Of a DNA stretch of 64,000 nucleotides, positions 10,112 to 22,909 are shown in pieces (position 1 is the stretch's first letter; each line of letters opens with the position of its first letter). The stretch comes from Flaveria trinervia. Taxonomy: Eukaryota; Streptophyta; Magnoliopsida; Asterales; Asteraceae. Below the pieces are notes generated by a model. It had not been told where the DNA came from. It did no database searches and was given only the letters and a program-made list of their open reading frames with translations. The stretch covers positions 22,865,898 to 22,929,897 of the forward strand of contig CM046443.1 of assembly GCA_025506515.1 (NCBI GenBank), in the 5' to 3' direction. The position numbers and the translations under genes were made by a program.

Positions 10112-12935
10112 ATGGAAGATCAAATGTCAGCCTTTACTGCTGGAAAGGACTCTAGGATACAGAACCTGCTGTTGCTTGAGAGTGAGGTGGGTAATCATAA
10201 TAAACCACCAAAGCTCTTAACGTTAGATGAGTTTCCCTACTGGAAACAACGTTTTGAGATCTACCTCAATGGAGTGGATCCAAATGTGTGGGAAGCCATC
10301 AAGATTGGATATAGTACACCGGTGGGAGCTGATGGAGTTAAGCTAACGTTAGGAGGAATGACGGACATGCAGAAAGTCAAATACAATGCAGAAAAAAGAG
10401 TTTATGCATTGATTCGCAATCTATTCCTAAAGACATATTCCACCAGTACTCAGAAAATAAGCAGTCCAAGAAACTTTGGGATGAGCTAGAAAAGAGGTAC
10501 GACGGGAATGCTTCGTTAAAGGCGATCAAGGCTAAGGAGTTAAAGAAGGAATTCGATAACTTCTCATCGATGGGAAATGAGAGTTTGGATGATGTTAAAG
10601 ATAGATTCTACCATCTGATGAGTGAACTGCATACACATGGGGTGGCTACTACCATGGAAGAGAAAGTTACTAATTTTGCAGACGAATTGCCTGAAAAATG
10701 GGCTTTATTCGTGTCTAATCTTAGACAAAATGGAATGTTGGAAAAACTGGATATTAATGACTTTATTCTTAAGTTGCGAGAAGAGTCACTTAGGATGAAG
10801 TACAGAGCTCAGAAGTCCTCATACAATCAAAATCCAGCTTTATACAATGCCACGCCTCAAGCTAAGACATCTAGAGCACCACTCCAGACTGCATTTGTAT
10901 CTAGCTCATCGGGTCCTTCACATGCATCTCCTTCAGGATCAGACACATCGGACTTTCTTGTTCCCACTATATTGGATCCGAAGCAAGTGCTACTAAACTG
11001 AAGACCGAGAATCTCGGAAATGTGACAGTGGAAGTAGCTCGCGAAGACATGGATCTTTTGGGTGCAATGGTCCATTCTTATGATGAACTTGTCACTGGGA
11101 AGATTGGAAACTGCCATTTGGCAGACGAGGACTACGAGCAGGTGGACGAAATGGAGCTTGAGAGGATGGATATAATGTGGGCTTTAGCTAGTGCTGTCCA
11201 GAGAGCAAAGAAGTTTGTAAAATGAACCGGACAGAATTTGGTAGCTACTAAGGATACCACATTTGGCTTTGACAAGAGCAAAGTGACCTACTTCAACTAT
11301 GGAGAGAAGGGGAACTTCAAAAGAGAATGTGTCAAGACTAAGAAGATGGGTAACGGGAACCCATTCTCGTCCTTCACTCGTCAAGACAAGAAAGCTACCA
11401 GTTCTACTTCATCAAGCAAGGATCCAAAAGCCTTGACTGCTCATGATGATGAAGGACAGGATTGGAGCTTTAGGTTTGTCTCACCAGGGGAATCAAACAT
11501 TGCAAGTGTAGAAGATATTGACAGTGAGTCTGCTAGTGAAGGAGATCTAGCAGTTGAGATAGCGATGTCACATAGTGAAGAAGCAACTACAACCGAGGTC
11601 AGTTACCAGCCTAAAGAGGAGACTACCACGTCAAAGACAGAAAAGACAGAATCACGAGAACCAGAGACATCTGATGCTGCGTTGATGGCTAACTCTTCTC
11701 AATCAACTCAGGTAAGTACTACTCACAAAATGTTTGATAATCATGCTTGTTCTGATTGTGATACTTTTAGGAATAGCATAGATGAAAGATTTGCTAGGTT
11801 ATTAGATCATAATGATAACTTAGTAAAAGATTTGCAACTGTGCACTGAGGCTAATAGGGTATTAAAACAAAATGAGCTTAGTTATAAAGAAAAGATAGAC
11901 CTTTTGACTAAACAGCTTAGGGAAACCGAAGTAGTTGCCTTTAACCAAGCTAATGACATTAGGTATTATCTAAACTCCAGAGAAGACACTAAGAAGCAAA
12001 AGGCAGTTCTAGAAGTAGAAGTAAATTCATTAAAAGAGAAACTGCACAGTTGGACTAGTTCTTCACACATAGTCCAACACTTAGTGAGAGAAAGGAACAA
12101 TAGGGAGGGATTGGGTTATAAAGTGGTTCCACCACCACCTGAGACTTTGATGAACACTAAGACTAGACCAATAAATAGTAATCCCATCAAGGATCATGCG
12201 GTGTCTACTCCTGTTGTTAGTGATCCAGATTCCTTATGTTCATCTATTGACTCAGGAAACAAACAGACGGAGGCCACTTCAAAGGAAAAGGATAAATTGT
12301 CTAGTGTTAATCTCGAAAAGGAATTTGAAAAGGTTAACTTAATGTCAGGATCAAACAGAGTCAAATCAGAACCTAAAAGGACTTCTAAGGTTAATCTTTC
12401 ACATACGTCAAGTCAAAAACCTATTAACCAAAAAGAAAAGGATGTTAAACAGGTTAAAATAGCTAACTTTGTTAAACCAGAGAAAAAAACCAAAGAACCA
12501 AAGTCAAAACCTAGAGTGAGTTATGTTACTAGAGTGTCACACACTTCTCCACAAAGAAAGTTTAATAGCAGACCGTGCTACAACTGTGGTGAATATGGAC
12601 ACATTGCTTCCTATTGTCACTTCTATCAGAAACCCCGTAAGAAGATTGAACTTCAGGTTTCAAAGCCTAGGTCTTCTAAGAGGATCTCACTGACTCCACC
12701 TAGAAGAACTAGTGAACCTAAAATTCAACATGTAAGTCAGTCGACTGTTTATCACAAACAGGCATTGCACAAATCTGGATTATGGAAGGAGAAGAGATCC
12801 TCAGCGTCTGATAATAATGACAAGAAGGAACCTGAGCTACCCTCATCCTCTAAGGGTCAATGGGTAGCATTTATGATGTGTGATGCCTCTGGGAAACCCA
12901 AGCAAGTAAAGGCTTGGGTTCCTAACCCAAACTAA
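10112..12935 (+). pseudogene. Copia A1 gag, frameshifted
   Basis: Large Sirevirus-like gag of roughly 900 codons, running from ATG 10112 to TAA 12935. The N-terminal capsid domain reads LTLDEFPYWKQRFEIYL, then KKLWDELEKRYDGN after a frameshift near 10440-10450. A second shift lies near 10970-11010 and a stop (TGA) at 11223-11225. The first CCHC knuckle near 11290 is degenerate: three of four ligands are lost (YFNYGEKGNFKREC), while A2 still has CFNCGEKGHFKCDC. A coiled-coil (about 11850-12060), a basic linker and a second, intact knuckle (CYNCGEYGHIASYC, near 12575) follow. Pol is absent; a minus-strand Gypsy remnant starts within about 40 bp of the stop. Confidence 0.85.
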
Positions 12936-12959
12936 TCCTTTAACCAAATGGTTTTATTT

Positions 12960-14508
12960 TCTTTAACCAAAGGAATCTTTATCATCTTTTTCCCACATTG
13001 ATTTTTACATAACCAGTCCATTCCCACACTATATCAAAACCTCCTAATTCAATAGGAATCAAATCTATGCTAAAACAATAATCATCTAAAATTAAGGTGT
13101 AGTTAGGAATGATTTCACATGCTTCAATTATCTTACCATTAGCTAACTCCACCATAAACTTGTGTTTTAGTTTTTCTAAATTTAGATTAAGCAATGCTCT
13201 AAGTGTTTTTGAAATTAAACTACGGGTTGCTCCGGTATGAAATAATACTGCTGCATATTGATCGTTAATAAGAAACATGCCCGTTACTAATTTAGGTTCT
13301 TGCTGGGCTTCCTCAGCATGCATTATGAAAGCTCTCCCGCGAGCGTTGTTTTGTTTGACTGGAGCCTTACCTTTAAGTTGTGGACATTTATTTCGAAAAT
13401 GATTTTGGTCTCCACATTGATAACATACGGGTTTTTGGTTAGTGGGGCTCTTATAGTCTCCGGATATATATCCCTTTCTTTTGCAGTTATAACAGATTAC
13501 CATTGCACATTTACCCGGATGATATCTCTGACACGTATTGCATCATGGCTGATCCTCTGTTTGGGTCTTCCTTTCTTGCGCCATTCCTAAGAAATTCATA
13601 GTTGGCTGTGGAGTTATCCTTTTCTGAGGAATTCCTGCAAACTTGCTTCCTGAGTTGTCATTCCATTTCTTCTTCTCTCCTATTCTTGGGTTACTTAAGG
13701 ATCCGTTTCTTATCATTTCATCAGTCAGGCTCCCTGATAGACTTATGCATCTTGGAAAGTTCTGGGCATAGCGGATTTCACTAGTCCTCTTATTCGTGGT
13801 ACTAAACCCTAAATATACATACCTATTCTTTTTGCTTTGGGAGTTAGTAAATGTGGTACTAATTGAGAAAGTTCATTATATCTGTCGGTGTATTCTCGAT
13901 GTGCTGTTCCTTTCATTTCTAATGCTAAGAACTCAGTTTCTAATTTTTCTATTTCATTATAGGGGCAATATTTTTCAATCACTAGATTTCTAAATTCTTC
14001 CCATCTTAATCCATTCATATTATGCCTTCCCTTTGTGTGCATTTCCATTTTCACTAGGATTGTGCCTTTCCTTTTAGTGAATGTGAGGCAAAGAGGGTTT
14101 TGTTGTTATCACCACAATCACTAATTTCTAGTATTGACTCCATTCATCCAGCCAGCGTAGGGCTTGCACAGCTCCACCTTTTCCATCGAATTCTCGTGGT
14201 TTGCAGGATATTAAAGTTTTATTGGAGCATCCTTTTTCTGACTCCATTTAGTACTTCTTCTTCGTGTTGATCTCTGGTGTTGGCATTTTCTGGTTCCTCG
14301 TTGTCATGGGATGTGGTCCTGAAATTTAAATTCTGTTGTAACTGAGCTATTAAAGTATGCATAGTGGCTTCTAATGAGCTAATATTTGAGAAATCCTATC
14401 ATTCTCATTTGTAGAAGTATTTACAGGAGTTTCTTCTCCTAGTCTTGTTCTGGGTCGTTCCACTCCTACCGTTCTTGTCACGGGTTGAGTGTTTCCTTTT
14501 GGTGGCAT
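12960..14508 (-). pseudogene. Gypsy gag-protease fragment, minus strand
   Basis: Starts at ATG 14508-14506 (MPPKGNTQPVTRT...). The gag capsid part is visible at 14054-13809 with WEEFRNLVIEKYCP...KLETEFLALEMKG...YTDRYNELSQLVPHL, typical of Tekay/Reina-type gag. The segment at 13503-12982 has two zinc knuckles (CYNCKRKGYISGDY, with the last Cys lost, and CYQCGDQNHFRNKC), followed by an aspartic protease. The catalytic motif reads LFHTGATRS where LFDTGA is expected: Asp is replaced by His at codon 13239-13237, so the protease is dead. RT and beyond are missing, truncated at about 12960 next to the end of A1 gag. Confidence 0.8.
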
Positions 14509-14639
14509 GTTTCACTATAACAATTATAATTTCTATTAACAAGTCAAAATTTATAAACCAAACATATCAAATAATATCTTGAACACATAAGACACATATA
14601 TATATATATATATCATTAATTTTTATTTTTAATATGTTA

Positions 14640-15121
14640 GAACTTTAGGTAGGAAGTTTAATTGCCATGAATCCAATTCCATATCTTTACAAAGATATTT
14701 TTCTTTGATGCCTTTAATTCCTTTACATCCTTCTGGACCTTCCGGACATCCCGCTGTATTTTCTTAAGCTTTTTAAGGGTCTGCTAGGCTGTTATTGTCT
14801 AATCCTCATCCAGCTTTTGTCTTCTAGTTTCCTTTTCATCGATCCTGGAAGAATGAGAGTTTTGTATTCCTATATTTTCCTCTTTCTTAGCCAAAAACCT
14901 TTCTCCTCGTCGGACTTTTTCCTAGGAGTCTAAGTTATGTATCCTCCGATGTGTACTGGTGCACGTCGAACATAGAATTTTGGTTTAAGGTTATTCTCAA
15001 CTTTAGTTTAAGGAGTTTCCATAACATGCTGGGATTCTGGTTCAGGAGTTATTTCCCTAATATTGTTATGGTTTGAGAACTCAGAAGCATGTGTCTCACT
15101 GGGGTAATTATCTAAATTCAT
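14640..15121 (-). pseudogene. Upstream ORF of the minus-strand Gypsy element
   Basis: Starts at ATG 15121-15119 (MNLDNYPSETHASEFSN...). It lies between PBS and gag on the same strand as gag. The reading frame is broken by stops, but a proline/glutamate-rich N-terminal part and a basic coiled-coil-like C-terminal part (LKKLKKIQRDVRKVQKDVKE, near 14780-14700) can be followed across frames. The plus-strand Gypsy element has an ORF at the equivalent position (20704-21405), which supports this being a genuine extra gene of the lineage. Function unknown. Confidence 0.5.
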
Positions 15122-15352
15122 AACTGCAAAAATTTCTTTATAATTTTTGGCAAAAAGTTATTAATGTATTTTCATAAGTATTCTATATATCATATATATT
15201 CTTTAATGATACATAATCACAAAATTCACACATAATCACAAAATTCACATAAAATCATACCATAGATATATATTCATCAATTATTCTTAACATACCTTGA
15301 GCGTATGGTTATAGTCTAGGCATTTTATAATACCTAATTCTCTATAACCAAT

Positions 15353-15365
15353 GGCTCTCATAACA
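15353..15365 (-). promoter_or_regulatory. Degenerate PBS of minus-strand Gypsy
   Basis: Minus strand TGTTATGAGAGCC, a diverged form of TGGTATCAGAGCC, directly followed by CATTGGTTATAG. The plus Gypsy element has the same flank after its PBS. The LTR ending ...GGGATGTGACA lies immediately next to it. Confidence 0.65.
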
Positions 15366-15368
15366 GCC

Positions 15369-17477
15369 TGTCACATCCCGTCGAAAGCGTGAAATGCTTT
15401 TTGGGCGTGACTCGTTTGTTCAAAACTCATTGATTAAAATACTAAACAGATTAACATAACAAAATATAATATATAATTATATAGTTAGGATTACATTACA
15501 TCATAACTAGTCAAAATTTGATCTAACGTAATCCTATTATAAACATATGATGTAACTAGTACATCTTTAGTAACGATGGAAGTGCGCGTCCACCGATAAG
15601 CTGAGATCATACATTTTAACAGTTAGATTAACACAAACTTTTCCCATAATTTCTCCCTAGCCGTTGTAAACATCAAAAGAAAACATTACGATGTTACTCA
15701 TGATGATTTCCTGAAAAAGCATTCTCAAAATTGTGAACATAATGTTGTGAGATCAAAGGTTTAAATTTATACAAAATAACTTTTGATGCATCATATACAA
15801 CCAACCCATACATAATACTCATATGATTCATAACTGTCATATCATAATTAATAAAATCAGATAATATAGCATCAAAACACTCATCCTCTTGGTGCAGTAT
15901 AGATTTTCCTAAGTAGTGTTACCTATATTATCCAACGGTTCGAGATCCGAATAAATGGTTATAATATAAATGACAATACATCTCATAATCTTACATAATT
16001 GCATCGAACATAAAACAATATACTTTTTCCCCCCAAAAGTTTATAAAAATAAAATGGGGCTATGAGTCTAACCTTTCCTCCAAGAGATAACCTATAAACA
16101 AAATACTTATATCAAAATTTCCAGTACTTCAATATTTATAAAAATTATTATAGAAATTATAATCAAGCATATTCCATGAAATTTCTATAACAAATGGGTC
16201 CATAAATTAGACATAACATATTAAAATTTCGTATTATAGTAATTTATAGTTTATTTTCTATAATTTTTATATTATTTGAACAAATTATCAAAAACACCTT
16301 CGTGCCTCCAAAAATTGTCAAACTTTGTCTGAATATATTTCACAATCTTTTTAGTTTCTCAAAATTTTTCTAAGTCCCAAATCATAGCAGAGTATTTTCA
16401 GGATTTTTACCATTTTAACAATATTTAGTAAAAATATCAAAACATGTTGAAAAATTCTATCTTCTATACAGATTGTTCTATTCTATTTTTCATGCTTTCT
16501 CTAAATTTTTCATAGTTTATCTTATAGTTTAAGTACTTTTCATCATTTTCAAATTGCAGAAAACTAAAAAATTCATAACTTATGCATAGCATTGAATTAG
16601 GTTACAAAATGTTTACTGCAAATCTTATAATTGTAAGAATAAAAATATAATTCTATCAACTACTTTCAGGTTCAGTTCTTCTGGCATTATATTTTCTTCC
16701 AAATACTAAGATAACTTATATAATTTATTTTACTTATAGAAATAGCATCAAAATTTGCATAATAATACATCCTAATATTCCAAGCATATTGATATTATTT
16801 GTTCCCAAATCATAGTTAAATACATATCAACCTACATTTAGTAAGTTTGCACATGGATTTTCAACCCTTTATTGTTAATTTCATATATAGTTTTTAGTTT
16901 ACCAATTCTTATTATTTTCTTCATGTTTCTAAAACCTTCCATAGTATATTTCAAGGGAATTAACATAGTTGTAGGATTGTGTGAAGAACTTGTTGGTTTA
17001 TTCATAAGGGTTGTTTATATGTGTTGTTTAAACACATATATATACTTTGGTAAACTTGATTAGTTATGGTTTAGGGATTGAAACCTTGATTTAGATAACA
17101 AGAGAAGGTGACGTCAACTCATGGTAGCTTCTTTCTCTCATGGATCAAGTTGAGTGAGTGTCTTCAAGCTTCCAAGCCTTGTTCTTATTGCAACAATCAA
17201 TTGAAAGATGATGATGTTTGGTTGTGGTGACACTAAGGTGATAAGCGAGAGATTTAAAGACAAAGAATGGAGGTGATCGAGGACGAAGATGAGGATGGTA
17301 TATGGTGGAAGAGGTGGTGACCGAGAGCTTAGAGGTTATAGAGATGTGTGTAGTTGGTGTGGTTGTGTTGAAGTGACCGATGGATGGTTTTATGAGGGTC
17401 TCAATCGATGCCATAAATGACACTAATCATGAAGCTCCTCTTAGTATGGATGAGTAAGCTTTTCAGTAGGTGTCACA
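15369..17477 (-). repeat. Probable LTR of minus-strand Gypsy element
   Basis: The 3' end of the LTR (minus strand ...GGGATGTGACA, at 15369) is well supported by the PBS and by matching the ...GGGTGTGACA end of the 18052 element. The 5' end is uncertain: TGTGACACCT on the minus strand at 17477 is the best candidate and resembles the TGTGACATCC start of the other Gypsy LTR. The interior is AT-rich with no gene. The frame at 17145-17423 falls in what would be the promoter-proximal part and is not called. Confidence 0.5.
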
Positions 17478-18046
17478 CAAGGAGATAAGCTTGGTTTCTA
17501 AGTGTTGCTAGGTGTCGAGCAAGGGAGCTATTGAGTCACCATGTTATCATTACAAGTTTGACTAATACTTTGGGTGTTAATGAGTTAGCTTCATGCTCTA
17601 ATGAACCGAGTCTTGAGCTTAAATGATGCTTAGGTTTAAGGATTAAGTGTATAAGATTTGCTTTGTTTTGTTTTGATGTCAAGTTTCTTTGATGTTGTAT
17701 TGTGTTGTGGTGTTTGGTTGGGTTGTATTTTTGGTTAGTTTGATGTTAAAATGTTGAATTTATTGATCAAATTATATATGGTATTAAAACTTATGTATAT
17801 GGATACATGCACACGTAAAATTTGTGCATGCATGCAACCATGCATACGTGCAACATATATATGTATATATACATAAAACATATAATATATATAGGATTAG
17901 CCAAATAATGATTAATATGTAGGAGAATTTTATTTATATACTAATTCGCCTAACCTTATTTTTTAAGGGTCTTCATATATATATATATACATACATATAT
18001 ATAGTTATAATATATGAACATATTAATAAAAGATATGTTATAAACA
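17478..18046. other. Flank of the Gypsy insertion, no gene
   Basis: AT-rich sequence with TA/TATG microsatellite runs (17800-17900, 17975-18005) and GCATGCATG alternations. No coding frame or RNA gene is supported. It is the left target flank of the large Gypsy insertion and ends in the target duplication TAGTT (18047-18051). Confidence 0.5.
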
Positions 18047-18051
18047 TAGTT

Positions 18052-20564
18052 TGTGACATCCGGTAAATTTCCGTTACCAAACTCCGTTAGTTCCGTTAAG
18101 TCTTGTGTACACTAGTTGTGGTTTAACGTTGGTGACCTAATAATAATGAATAATGTTAATTTGGTGTGAATCTAAATGACTATGTGAATATTGGGTTATG
18201 TTTATGTGTTTACACATTTTTAAAAGGTTAATTAGAAAATTTATCGCGTAACGCGGAAACGTGCCTATTTATTTGTTTGTCTTGTGTTTTTATAAAGATA
18301 AGATATATAATGATTTTCATAAGTTTATATCTTTATATTATGAAGTTAAAAACACTTTACCAAGAGTTTAAAGCTTAGTTTTTATAAAATACAAATTACA
18401 AGGGTTAAAAGGGTAATTAGGTAAATTAAACTAAACAAAACAAAACCCTAATCCACCCACACCCATTTTCGGCCGCGACCTCAACTCCTCTCCCTCTCCA
18501 TCTTCGAAATTCGACCTTGATCAAGCAATTTCATGTGATTTTGATTCGATTACAAGACATATAACACATAGGAAGCATCAATTTCAAGCAATTACACGTT
18601 TAAAGGTTAGGTTTTTCATGTTTTTGTGGGTGTTTGTTTATGGCCGAACCTTGGATGTGAAATGACCCTCATCGGATCGAATTGGATGTGTTTGGTGATG
18701 TTTATATGTTTGTTATGTTGAATACATGTTAGTTAACGTCGATCATGGATGAATTACATGTTGTTAGTGGTTTAATCATGGGTTTGATTCTAGTCAAACC
18801 CTAATTCGATTTTGGGCATGATTATGGATGAATGATGATAGTTTGATGAATGTGTGATGATTAATAATTTGTATGAATGTTAGGAATCATGAATCTTGCA
18901 AGAATTTGATGATTTACGGTTGATGTTCATAGGTTACTAATAATAGTAACTTTATTTGCATGAAATGTTGAATTATTGATGAATTGATGTTATGGATGTG
19001 TTCATGTGATGATTAGATGTTAGATTGATGTTGTGATCATTGAGAATTCAAGAACACATGTTATAGTTCATACATTACTAAAGATAGTAACTTTTGGATA
19101 TGAATTGATGAGTTATGATCTTTGGATGTGGTTGATCATGCTTAGGTGTTAGTATGAGCTTGAATTGGTATATTATTGATGAATTCATGTATGCTTTGAA
19201 TGTTTGATAGATTTTGGGATGTTCTTTCCCAAAAGGGAAACTTATTCGTGTAAACGTTGAAGTATGATGTTATGATCATGTTTGGGATGATAGGAGCCTG
19301 CTAGTATGTTCAAGGATAAATTCTAGTGTGATAGAACGTGTTAAATTAGTTGTATGGCATGCTTGGATAATCATGGGTGATATTTGGACTTTGTGATCAT
19401 GTATGATGTTGGTGTTGATTAGTTGCTAGGATATTATGTTTGGGTTTGGTGAGTAATGATTATGGTGTATGTTGTATGCCATGGGCATGGCTATGATTTA
19501 AGTGTTATGTATGGATAATGTAGCATGCGTATGATACTATTTGAATGTTAATCATGTATGTTGTATGTGATCATTGGCTTTATTTGAATTATAACTCATA
19601 ATGTCACCAACAGGTCAAACGGGTCAACTAGGTCAAACGTGTCTATTTTTCTGGTAGCTTGAGTCTTTGGTTTTGTATGATTAGGGTTCCACATGTCTTT
19701 TATTTACACATACTTATGTACTCACATGATCTAGGTAACCTTTGAAGGTTGGCTATCCTCTCGTTTCTCAAATAAACCCTAAGTACTCTTTGCATACATC
19801 AGGTGAGTTCATGCCCCACTCTTTATTTAATCTCTTTTGGGGGAGATAGCATACTGGTATTTATACGAACGCTTTTAAATATTTAAGTTGTGTATAATAT
19901 TAATATAGTGCTGTTTACCATGGGAAAAGTCCTCACACTTTTGAATTGTTAATATTTGATAGCGGGGAAACTTGGGCAGTACTACTGGGTCTGACGAGCC
20001 CCACCTGTGTGACTCGAGGTCAACCGGGTGCAATTTGTCCTATTGAACATTGTCACGACATGGTAAGTCGTGACAGGAGGCAACAACTATCACAGTCAGC
20101 TTCAATTGCGAAATCACTATGTATTAATATTTACTGATAATAGACTAGCTATCTATTACCATACGCTGCTTATATATATCACAACTGTTTACATGTTTGT
20201 TGAACTCAAACTCTTGAACTCACCAACCTATGTGTTGACATTTTAGTATGCTTTTCTCAGGTCCTTAGCTTGCTTGCCATAGGAGCACTGCATGGTTCAC
20301 TGCATTTTAAGACACGATTCTTCAAGACAATTTAACATTTTAACAATTATGGTTTACTCTTTTGGGTGGCACTGTTTTGCCATAGTTATACTTATTGACT
20401 TGGGTTGTTTTCAAAATGCTTCCGCATTGTTTAAAGTTTGTATTTTGGTTGATTTCGTTTAAATTATGGCATTTAGAGTCGTTCTGAGTAACTATTGACT
20501 GTGATCCTGGTTTGTGCACACGCCTCACGGTAAAAATCCGCAAGTGGATTTTGAGGGTGTGACA
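18052..20564 (+). repeat. Gypsy 5' LTR
   Basis: Begins TGTGACATCC and ends GGGTGTGACA, 2513 bp. It shares its whole length with the 3' LTR at 39020-41555. The middle is rich in GATG/ATGAAT words without a discrete array. A hairpin with 9-bp perfect arms (TGTCACGAC ... GTCGTGACA) lies at 20051-20075 in the R/U5 part and is retained in the other LTR. The small frame at 19946-20137 lies in this region in both LTRs and is not a supported gene. Confidence 0.93.
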
Positions 20565-20567
20565 GAT

Positions 20568-20580
20568 TGGTATCAGAGCC
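20568..20580 (+). promoter_or_regulatory. Gypsy primer binding site, tRNA-iMet
   Basis: TGGTATCAGAGCC follows the 5' LTR after three bases (GAT). It is an exact complement of the plant initiator tRNA-Met 3' end. Confidence 0.9.
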
Positions 20581-20703
20581 ATTGGTTATAGGGAACTAGG
20601 TTGCATACACACTAGACTATAACCGCACACAGTTAATTAGTTACCTGTACCTTACTCTCATTTACAGTATACTCATTGGCATACACGTCACACTCTCTGT
20701 AGC

Positions 20704-21405
20704 ATGGCATCGTCTTCAAGAGCTCCGAGTTAATGAACCGAATCACCTACACGATCTGAATCCCCACCTCCCGCACCTGTACCTCATGATGGATTCGATT
20801 AGCCCCGACTGGCTTATCCCCTAGAGGAGATTGACTGGGATCAACCATTCGCATTGATGAAGCGTGACCCTCCGCGAGACTGGCGTTCTTATCCTAGGTT
20901 TGTTGACCACATCATGTTTAGGGAGCGCGTACCTATCCTAAAGCCAAGGACTAGGAACAATGCCAATCAACCCATGCTTTCACTCCCACGAACGGCGCAG
21001 TCCAACGAGCAACTGATTGTTGCACTAATGGCTGCACTGGATACTAAACAACATCGTGTAAGACGACTCATGGGTGATGTCTGTACACTACAGCAAGAGG
21101 TGTACAACCTGAGACATCAATTGGATGAACTCAAGGAAGAACACGGGAAGACGCTGAACGGTTGTCACCATATGCAAGATGGTGTTATGGCACTCCAAGG
21201 ACGCGTGACTGCTCGTGAACAGCAGGACGCCATAGCCGATAATAGGATTTCCATTTTAGAAGCTCAACTAGCAGCACTTCAGATTGCTATAGCTCCTGCT
21301 CCTGTAGTAGACTCTGAGGATGAGGAGGATCCCGAGTAGGGACCCAAGGAAGAGGAACCGGAGGAGATGGAGGATGATAGTGATGGGTCAGATATTGTCG
21401 ATTGA
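20704..21405 (+). pseudogene. Upstream ORF between PBS and Gypsy gag
   Basis: A single frame can be read from ATG 20704 (MASSSRAPS) to TGA 21405, about 233 codons, interrupted by TAA/TGA near 20731, a TAG near 20800 and a TAG at 21337-21339. The open stretch 20854-21339 holds most of it. The N-terminal part is Ser/Pro-rich. The middle has heptad-like leucines (LMGDVCTLQQEVYNLRHQL), consistent with a coiled coil. The C-terminus is very acidic (DSEDEEDPE, then EEEPEEMEDDSDGSD). There is no zinc knuckle or enzyme motif. It is distinct from gag, which starts 270 bp later. An equivalent ORF lies in the minus-strand Gypsy element. Function unknown; a structural or nucleic-acid-binding role is possible. 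Confidence 0.6.
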
Positions 21406-21673
21406 CTTCTTTATATGACTTAGACTACGTAGTGTTTTCTTTTGAAACCTATGTGGGAAGGGTTGTTTCCCCACACGAACGACAAACTTCAATTTTGACA
21501 TGCTAAATACATTGTGACTCATTTGCAATTTATTTACTTTGGTTATTATTTTTGTTATGAATGTTGTGGTTGTGATGATACGTTACTTCTTTTGTTTACT
21601 GTTTACTACGCTTCAATGAGTTAAATATGTTTGTTGTTACTCATTATTGTATTGTGAATGTAAAGTGAAAAGA

Positions 21674-22904
21674 ATGGACGCTCGTGGACGTGGACGTGGA
21701 CGTGGTCGTGGACGCGGACGTGGACGTGGCACCGGAGAATAGGGTGGTGGTGCTATTAACATGACTCCCGCAGAATTGGCTGCTCTAATTAATGAGCATG
21801 TTCAGGCGGCAGTGGCTGCTGCCCACGCAGGTCAGCCAGCAGGTAAACAATGACAGAAAAACAAATCTGATATCCTTTATAACTGTAGGGGATGTTTGAT
21901 TAATGTGTGTTGTGTTAAAACAGGACCACTAGTGTGTACGTACAAGTCCTTCATGGACTGTAAACCACACACCTATAGCGGTACAGAGGGTGCTGTAGGG
22001 CTAGTACGCTGGTTCGAGATGACTGAGTCCGTTTTCTCCAAATGTAACTGTCCACCAGCGGATCAAGTAAAGTATGCCACCGGGACTTTGGAGGGTGCAG
22101 CCCTGTCTTGGTGGAACGCGCAAGTCCAGATGCTTGGACAAGCGATGGTAAATGGACTTCCCTGGAATGAGTTCAAGGATATGATGATCGAGGAGTACTG
22201 TCCTCGAAACGAGGTGCAAAAGTTGGAGATGGAATTCTGGCAGCTCAAGATGAAGGGTTCAGAAATTGAGGCTTACACGACCCGTACTCATGAGTTGGCT
22301 ACATTATGTCCAGGAATGGTTAATGAGACACATAAGAGAATCGAGCACTACATACGAGGATTGGTGCCTGAAATCCAAAGTATGGTAACAGCTTCTAACC
22401 CGACTACAATTCAGCAGGCCATCCAAATTGCCCATAAACTTACTGATCAGGCAGTAGAGCAAGGGCGGTTACCCAAACGGGGCGCTGTGGTGAGCGTGCC
22501 CGATAACAAAAGGAAGTGGGATGCTCCCAGCAATAGCATTAACAAATCATCATCATCATCGTCTGGCGGTCAACAACAATCCTAACAGCAGCAACAACCA
22601 GTTCAGCAGCAGCAGCGGCGGTTCGATAATGACCGCAATTTCAACCAAACTGCCCCAAATAACCAAGGACCCAGCGGTTACGGCGGCAGACATCCCAAAT
22701 GCCCACGTGTAACTACCACCATGTGGGACGGTGTGATAGCTTCAAGTGTCAACGCTGTCGAAAAATTGGACACGCTGCGAAGGATTGTCGTGGTGAACTA
22801 ATGAAGAGGCCAAAACAATCTCAAGAAACTCCCAAGGGTTGCTTTGAATGTGGGAAAGAAGGGCATTACAAGCGAAACTGCCCACAACTAAGGAGGAACG
22901 GAAA
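21674..22904 (+). pseudogene. Gypsy gag, 5' part (split by Copia B)
   Basis: ATG 21674 begins a run of Arg-Gly repeats (MDARGRGRGRGRG...), encoded by a GGACGT hexamer repeat, then TPAELAALINEHVQAAVAAA. A TAG at 21740 interrupts the frame. An 81-bp segment, 21843-21923, starts GTAAAC, ends AACAG and contains the next stop. Removing it keeps the frame and joins to the capsid domain, so it may be a small intron. The capsid part reads YSGTEGAVGLVRWFEMTESVF, ALSWWN, WNEFKDMMIEEYCP and KLEMEFWQLKMKG. A Gln-rich stretch with a stop follows (22585). After a shift near 22700, two CCHC knuckles appear: CQRCRKIGHAAKDC and CFECGKEGHYKRNC. Copia B is inserted right after the second knuckle. Confidence 0.85.
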
Positions 22905-22909
22905 TGGCA

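Noticed and set aside
13300..13993. Hydrophobic plus-strand ORFs
   Set aside because: Antisense of the Gypsy gag-protease fragment, which has recognisable zinc knuckles and protease motif.
19946..20137. Small ORF conserved in both Gypsy LTRs (also 40933-41124)
   Set aside because: Conservation simply reflects LTR identity; no domain, and it spans the hairpin.
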